Source of the DNA: Rhizobiaceae bacterium MnEN-MB40S
GTDB lineage: Bacteria > Pseudomonadota > Alphaproteobacteria > Rhizobiales > Rhizobiaceae
Length of the DNA: 64,000 bases
Reading direction: 5' to 3'
Assembly: GCA_024343425.1 (NCBI GenBank)
Contig: BRLC01000002.1
Span: forward strand, 1-64,000
Positions 61,309 to 64,000 of the stretch are shown here, piece by piece. The number at the start of each line of letters is the position of its first letter. Within the stretch, counting starts at the first letter, position 1. The position numbers and the translations under genes were made by a program. Below the pieces are notes generated by a model, which was given only the letters and a program-made list of their open reading frames with translations, was not told where the DNA came from and ran no database searches.

Positions 61309-62601
61309 CTACGGGGGAAGCGGCTTTCCGGCGGTCTCTTTCAACGTGATGGTCGCCAGGAGCGAGATCGCGGCTGCGGCGATCAGATAGTAGACCGGCG
61401 CGAAGTCGTCGGACGTGCGCTGCACCAGATAGGTTGCAACCAGCGGCGTCGTGCCGCCGAACAGGCCCTGTGCGAGATTGTAACCGATGGCCGAGGCGCT
61501 GCAGCGAACATTACCCGGCAACATCTCGATGATCGCGACAGACAAGCCGGCGTAGCCCGCGCCGTAAAGCACGGCGAAGCCCGCCTGGGCAAGAAAGATC
61601 ATGACGGGATCGTCGTGATGCATCAGGCTCCACAAAGGCCAGGCCAGCAGCAGCGTTCCGACGCCCACGAAATAGAGCAATGGCTTGCGCCCGATGCGAT
61701 CGGAAAGGATCGCGGCGATTGTCGTGGCCGGCAGTATGACAACGAGCGACAATGTGCTGACGTCCATCGCTTTGGTCGTCGAGATATGCATGTGCTCCGT
61801 AAGGTACGAGGTGGCGTAGACCCAAAGCAGATAGAAACCGACCGCATTGACGAGCGTCAGGGCAACGATCCGCACGATGCTTCTCCAGTGATCCCTGAAA
61901 GCCGCAACAAACGGCGCCTGTCCGTCCGACCCTGTGTTTTCGAACCCCGGAGGCTCGGTCATTCCCCGGCGGAACAGAACGCCGGCGATCGCGATGACGG
62001 CCCCGAAGAGAAACGGAACCCGCCATCCCCATTCCTGCATGGCGGCGTCCCCGATCGCCGTCGTCAACAGAACCGTGACGCCCGATCCCATGAGAAAACC
62101 GACCACGCTGCCGAACATCGGCCAGCTGGCGTAGTAGCCCCTTCTCCCGTCCGGCGCGTGTTCCGAAAGAAAGACGATGGAGGCGGGATACTCCCCGCCC
62201 ACGGAAAGCCCCTGCACGAGGCGCAGAAGGACCAGCAGAACGGAAGCCGTGACGCCGATGCTCTCAAATGTCGGCAGAAATCCGATGGCCGCCGTCGTGC
62301 CGCCCATCATGAATACTGACAGGATCAATGACGGCTTGCGTCCGATGACATCGCCGATGTGCCCCAGAAGAATCCCGCCGATCGGTCGGGATATGTAACC
62401 GACGGCGAAAGCGCCGAAAGCCGCAAGAAGAGACGTTAGAGGATCATCGGAGGGGAAGAACAACTGCCCGAGAATCGGGGCGAGCGTTCCATATACAGCG
62501 AAATCATACCATTCCAGCACATTGCCGAATGCGCCGGACAGTGTGTTGCGGAAGCGGGATACGCTCTCCCGCTCACCTGATTTTCGCTGCTCCAGGCGCA
62601 A
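61309..62601 (-). CDS. MFS transporter, MHS family (paralogue of next gene)
   Basis: Twelve-helix symporter of 430 residues with the same MHS motifs as its neighbour: TLSGAFGNVLEWYDFAVYGTLAPILGQLFFPSDDP, GRKPSLILSVFMMGG, LVQGLSVGGEYPASIVFLSEHAPDG. Most segments align with the other transporter, and both end with KETAGKPLPP/KETTGKPLPD, indicating tandem duplication. The start is TTG at 62601, supported by GGAGGGGAG just upstream; no ATG occurs nearby that preserves the family N-terminus. Confidence 0.85.
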   Translation of the reverse strand: MRLEQRKSGERESVSRFRNTLSGAFGNVLEWYDFAVYGTLAPILGQLFFPSDDPLTSLLAAFGAFAVGYISRPIGGILLGHIGDVIGRKPSLILSVFMMGGTTAAIGFLPTFESIGVTASVLLVLLRLVQGLSVGGEYPASIVFLSEHAPDGRRGYYASWPMFGSVVGFLMGSGVTVLLTTAIGDAAMQEWGWRVPFLFGAVIAIAGVLFRRGMTEPPGFENTGSDGQAPFVAAFRDHWRSIVRIVALTLVNAVGFYLLWVYATSYLTEHMHISTTKAMDVSTLSLVVILPATTIAAILSDRIGRKPLLYFVGVGTLLLAWPLWSLMHHDDPVMIFLAQAGFAVLYGAGYAGLSVAIIEMLPGNVRCSASAIGYNLAQGLFGGTTPLVATYLVQRTSDDFAPVYYLIAAAAISLLATITLKETAGKPLPP

Positions 62602-63019
62602 GGCTCCCCTCCGGGATGCAGTTCAGCCGTGCATTATCTGGCGAACCATGACCGGCGGATGCGCAAGCGTCAACCGCGTTCAAGCCATCGGCCGCGCAGT
62701 AGCAGGCATCATTTGGACTTGCCAGGTCGCTCAAATAGGCATAGGAGGGCGCTCAGAGGCGCCGGGCGCCTGCCGCCTGCAGACGAGAGTCACGGTGAAG
62801 CCCGGAATTTGAAGACACCTCACCCTCGAAGCATTTCGCAGGTGGGCAATGCAGGCTCCCTTCCGTTTCGAAATGCTCTTTGTCAGGAGTGAGCGATGTC
62901 TGGCGGACTGACCTCCACGAATGCGGCGAAGCGATATCGGACATCCCTTCAGGACGTCCGCGTATCGTCCTTGCGCCGCCGTCAGCCATCCTGCCAATGT
63001 CCGATACAGGAAGAAAGGC
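62602..63019. other. Intergenic region between divergent transporter and glyoxalase-like genes
   Basis: About 420 bp with several short frames on both strands but none with a ribosome site or family signs. It contains a near-perfect palindrome AGGCGCCGGGCGCCT at 62757-62771, and a longer inverted repeat (AAGCATTTCG near 62840 and CGAAATGCTC near 62870) that may form an RNA stem. Nothing else was found. Confidence 0.4.
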
Positions 63020-63448
63020 ATGACCCAACCAACACTTGAAACAGTCAAGGCGCAGGCCAAGGCGCTGCGCAAAGCTCTTGAGGCCCAGGGCTCCGCCATC
63101 AGCCACGCCCAGGCGCTCGAACTCGTCGCCAGGCAGTATGAAGCGCGGGACTGGAACACGCTGCACGCCCGCATCACGCGCAGCAACGCCCCGCCCGAGC
63201 TCGCATTCGGAGACCGCGTCGAGGGACGCTATCTCGGGCAGGATTTCACCGGGGAGATCATATCGATGTCCGGACCGGCGGATCACCGGGACGTGGAAAT
63301 TCGCCTCGATGAACCCGTCGATGTGGTCACCTTCGAGAGTTTCTCCAACTGGCGGTCGCGGATTCGCGGCACGCTTAACGCCGACGGACGAAGCCATCGC
63401 AAGACGTCCAACGGCGCGCCGCAACTCACCGTCGCGAAACTGCGGTGA
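63020..63448 (+). CDS. Glyoxalase-superfamily small protein
   Basis: Protein of 142 residues. The N-terminal TVKAQAKALRKALEAQGSAISHAQALELVARQYEARDWNTLHARI is the helical region found in the small "glyoxalase superfamily" proteins of proteobacteria (Glyoxalase_8-like); the C-terminal part FGDRVEGRYLGQDFTGEIISMSGP to RIRGTLNADGRSHRKTSNGAPQLTV is a small beta barrel. It has no clear metal ligands and its function is not established. AGGAAGAAAGG precedes the ATG. Confidence 0.75.
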   Translation: MTQPTLETVKAQAKALRKALEAQGSAISHAQALELVARQYEARDWNTLHARITRSNAPPELAFGDRVEGRYLGQDFTGEIISMSGPADHRDVEIRLDEPVDVVTFESFSNWRSRIRGTLNADGRSHRKTSNGAPQLTVAKLR

Positions 63449-63457
63449 CGAAGCTAT

Positions 63458-63487
63458 GCGAAGACGGATGATCCATTCCGTCTTCGC
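63458..63487. other. 11-bp stem-loop between convergent genes
   Basis: GCGAAGACGGA and TCCGTCTTCGC are perfect inverted repeats with an 8-base loop, placed between the convergent stops of the glyoxalase-like and amidase genes. No U-tract follows on either strand; it may end transcription in both directions or stabilise mRNA 3' ends. Confidence 0.5.
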
Positions 63488-63496
63488 GAGCGCCGC

Positions 63497-64000
63497 TCAT
63501 CCGCGTTCGAACAGTTTCTCGGCCATCACCCCGACGCGGCTTTCGATCGCCTCGCAGGCGTCGAGGATCATGTCTTCCCGGAACCGTCGTCCGACGATCT
63601 GCACGCCGACCGGCAATCCGTCATTGTAATTGGCCGAGACATTGCCGGCGGGCAGCCCCATATAGTTCATGGAGCCGACATAGTAGGCGCTGCCGATCAT
63701 GTCGATGACGCCGTCCATGCCTTGGGCGTCGCGGTCCCACGCAAGCGTCGGCTGATGCAGGAAGGGCGTGAGGACCAGCGGATACTCGTCCAGGAACAAA
63801 AGCCACTGCCGGATATGGTGGGACCGTCTGGCCATCGCCTGGATCAGTTCGGTTTCGCTGTATGGCTTGAAATACTCGTAGTAGTTCTGGAAAATCTCCC
63901 CGATCGTCTCGCTGCCGTATTTTATGATATCGTCGCCAAGCAGGATCTTCATTTCCCCGAACAGCGCGCTACCCATCTCGCGGCCGATAACGTCAACCGC
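63497..64000 (-). CDS. Amidase, C-terminal part, cut by window edge
   Basis: The visible part covers the last ~168 residues of an amidase-signature-family enzyme; the frame runs out of the window at 64000. The typical C-terminal block is YVGSMNYMGLPAGNVSANYNDGLPVGVQIVGRRFREDMILDACEAIE, which shapes the substrate tunnel. The catalytic Ser-Ser-Lys triad lies upstream, outside the window, so activity and substrate cannot be judged. An internal ATG at 63976 is not a likely start. Confidence 0.8.
   Translation of the reverse strand, partial: AVDVIGREMGSALFGEMKILLGDDIIKYGSETIGEIFQNYYEYFKPYSETELIQAMARRSHHIRQWLLFLDEYPLVLTPFLHQPTLAWDRDAQGMDGVIDMIGSAYYVGSMNYMGLPAGNVSANYNDGLPVGVQIVGRRFREDMILDACEAIESRVGVMAEKLFERG

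Noticed and set aside
62753..63424. 223-codon minus-strand frame at the glyoxalase-like gene
   Set aside because: Overlaps a gene with a good ribosome site on the other strand and shows no family features.

Overview
The window looks like a piece of a GC-rich alphaproteobacterial chromosome, probably Hyphomicrobiales/Rhizobiales-like. That placement is inferred from base composition and gene content (hydroxyproline catabolism, MHS transporters, class III cyclases, ring-cleavage dioxygenase); no rRNA or tRNA is present to settle it. No IS element, CRISPR array, integrase or att site was recognised.

Bases 1-17237 are the virion module of a podovirus-like (T7-type tail) prophage, entirely on the minus strand. 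In transcription order it runs: terminase large subunit, a small beta-rich protein, a GNAT-fold protein, a 71-residue protein, portal, Bbp19-like protein, two unknowns, an 857-bp gap, scaffold, major capsid, a strong terminator, an 80-residue protein, tail tubular proteins A and B, two internal virion-type proteins, a 59-residue membrane protein, tail fibre/spike and endolysin. Many genes are coupled by 1-4 base overlaps. Replication, lysogeny and integration genes are not in the window and may lie beyond the left edge.

Bases 17.5-24 kb hold an unusual group of membrane or secreted serine-hydrolase-like proteins, an isoprenylcysteine methyltransferase-like protein, a PEP mutase/isocitrate lyase-family enzyme, a rhodanese and a small P-loop ATPase. 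Bases 24-32 kb are an efflux and membrane block (AI-2E/PerM family, FUSC family, RND pump with its adaptor). Bases 32-44 kb carry a Leu/Glu-type dehydrogenase, a secreted SH3/Gly-rich protein, a ClpP-fold-like membrane protein, two paralogous class III cyclases (one fused to DUF427), a hydrolase, an M32 carboxypeptidase, and a membrane-fusion-like protein coupled to a CDF-fold protein that has lost the usual metal ligands. Bases 44-50.5 kb hold a KDG kinase, a glyoxalase-fold dioxygenase and a hydroxyproline catabolic cluster with its GntR regulator.

Bases 51.0-57.3 kb are the most interesting segment: a DprA-like SLOG protein overlapping a ComF-like phosphoribosyltransferase (a ShosTA-like toxin/antitoxin pair), followed directly by a 1459-residue NACHT ATPase with pentapeptide repeats and sixteen 42-residue WD40 units. 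I read this as a candidate composite antiphage system. The rest (57.3-64 kb) is housekeeping or transport: a Bcr/CflA-type MFS pump, a two-TM potassium channel, proline iminopeptidase, two tandem MHS transporters, a glyoxalase-superfamily protein and the end of an amidase cut by the window edge.
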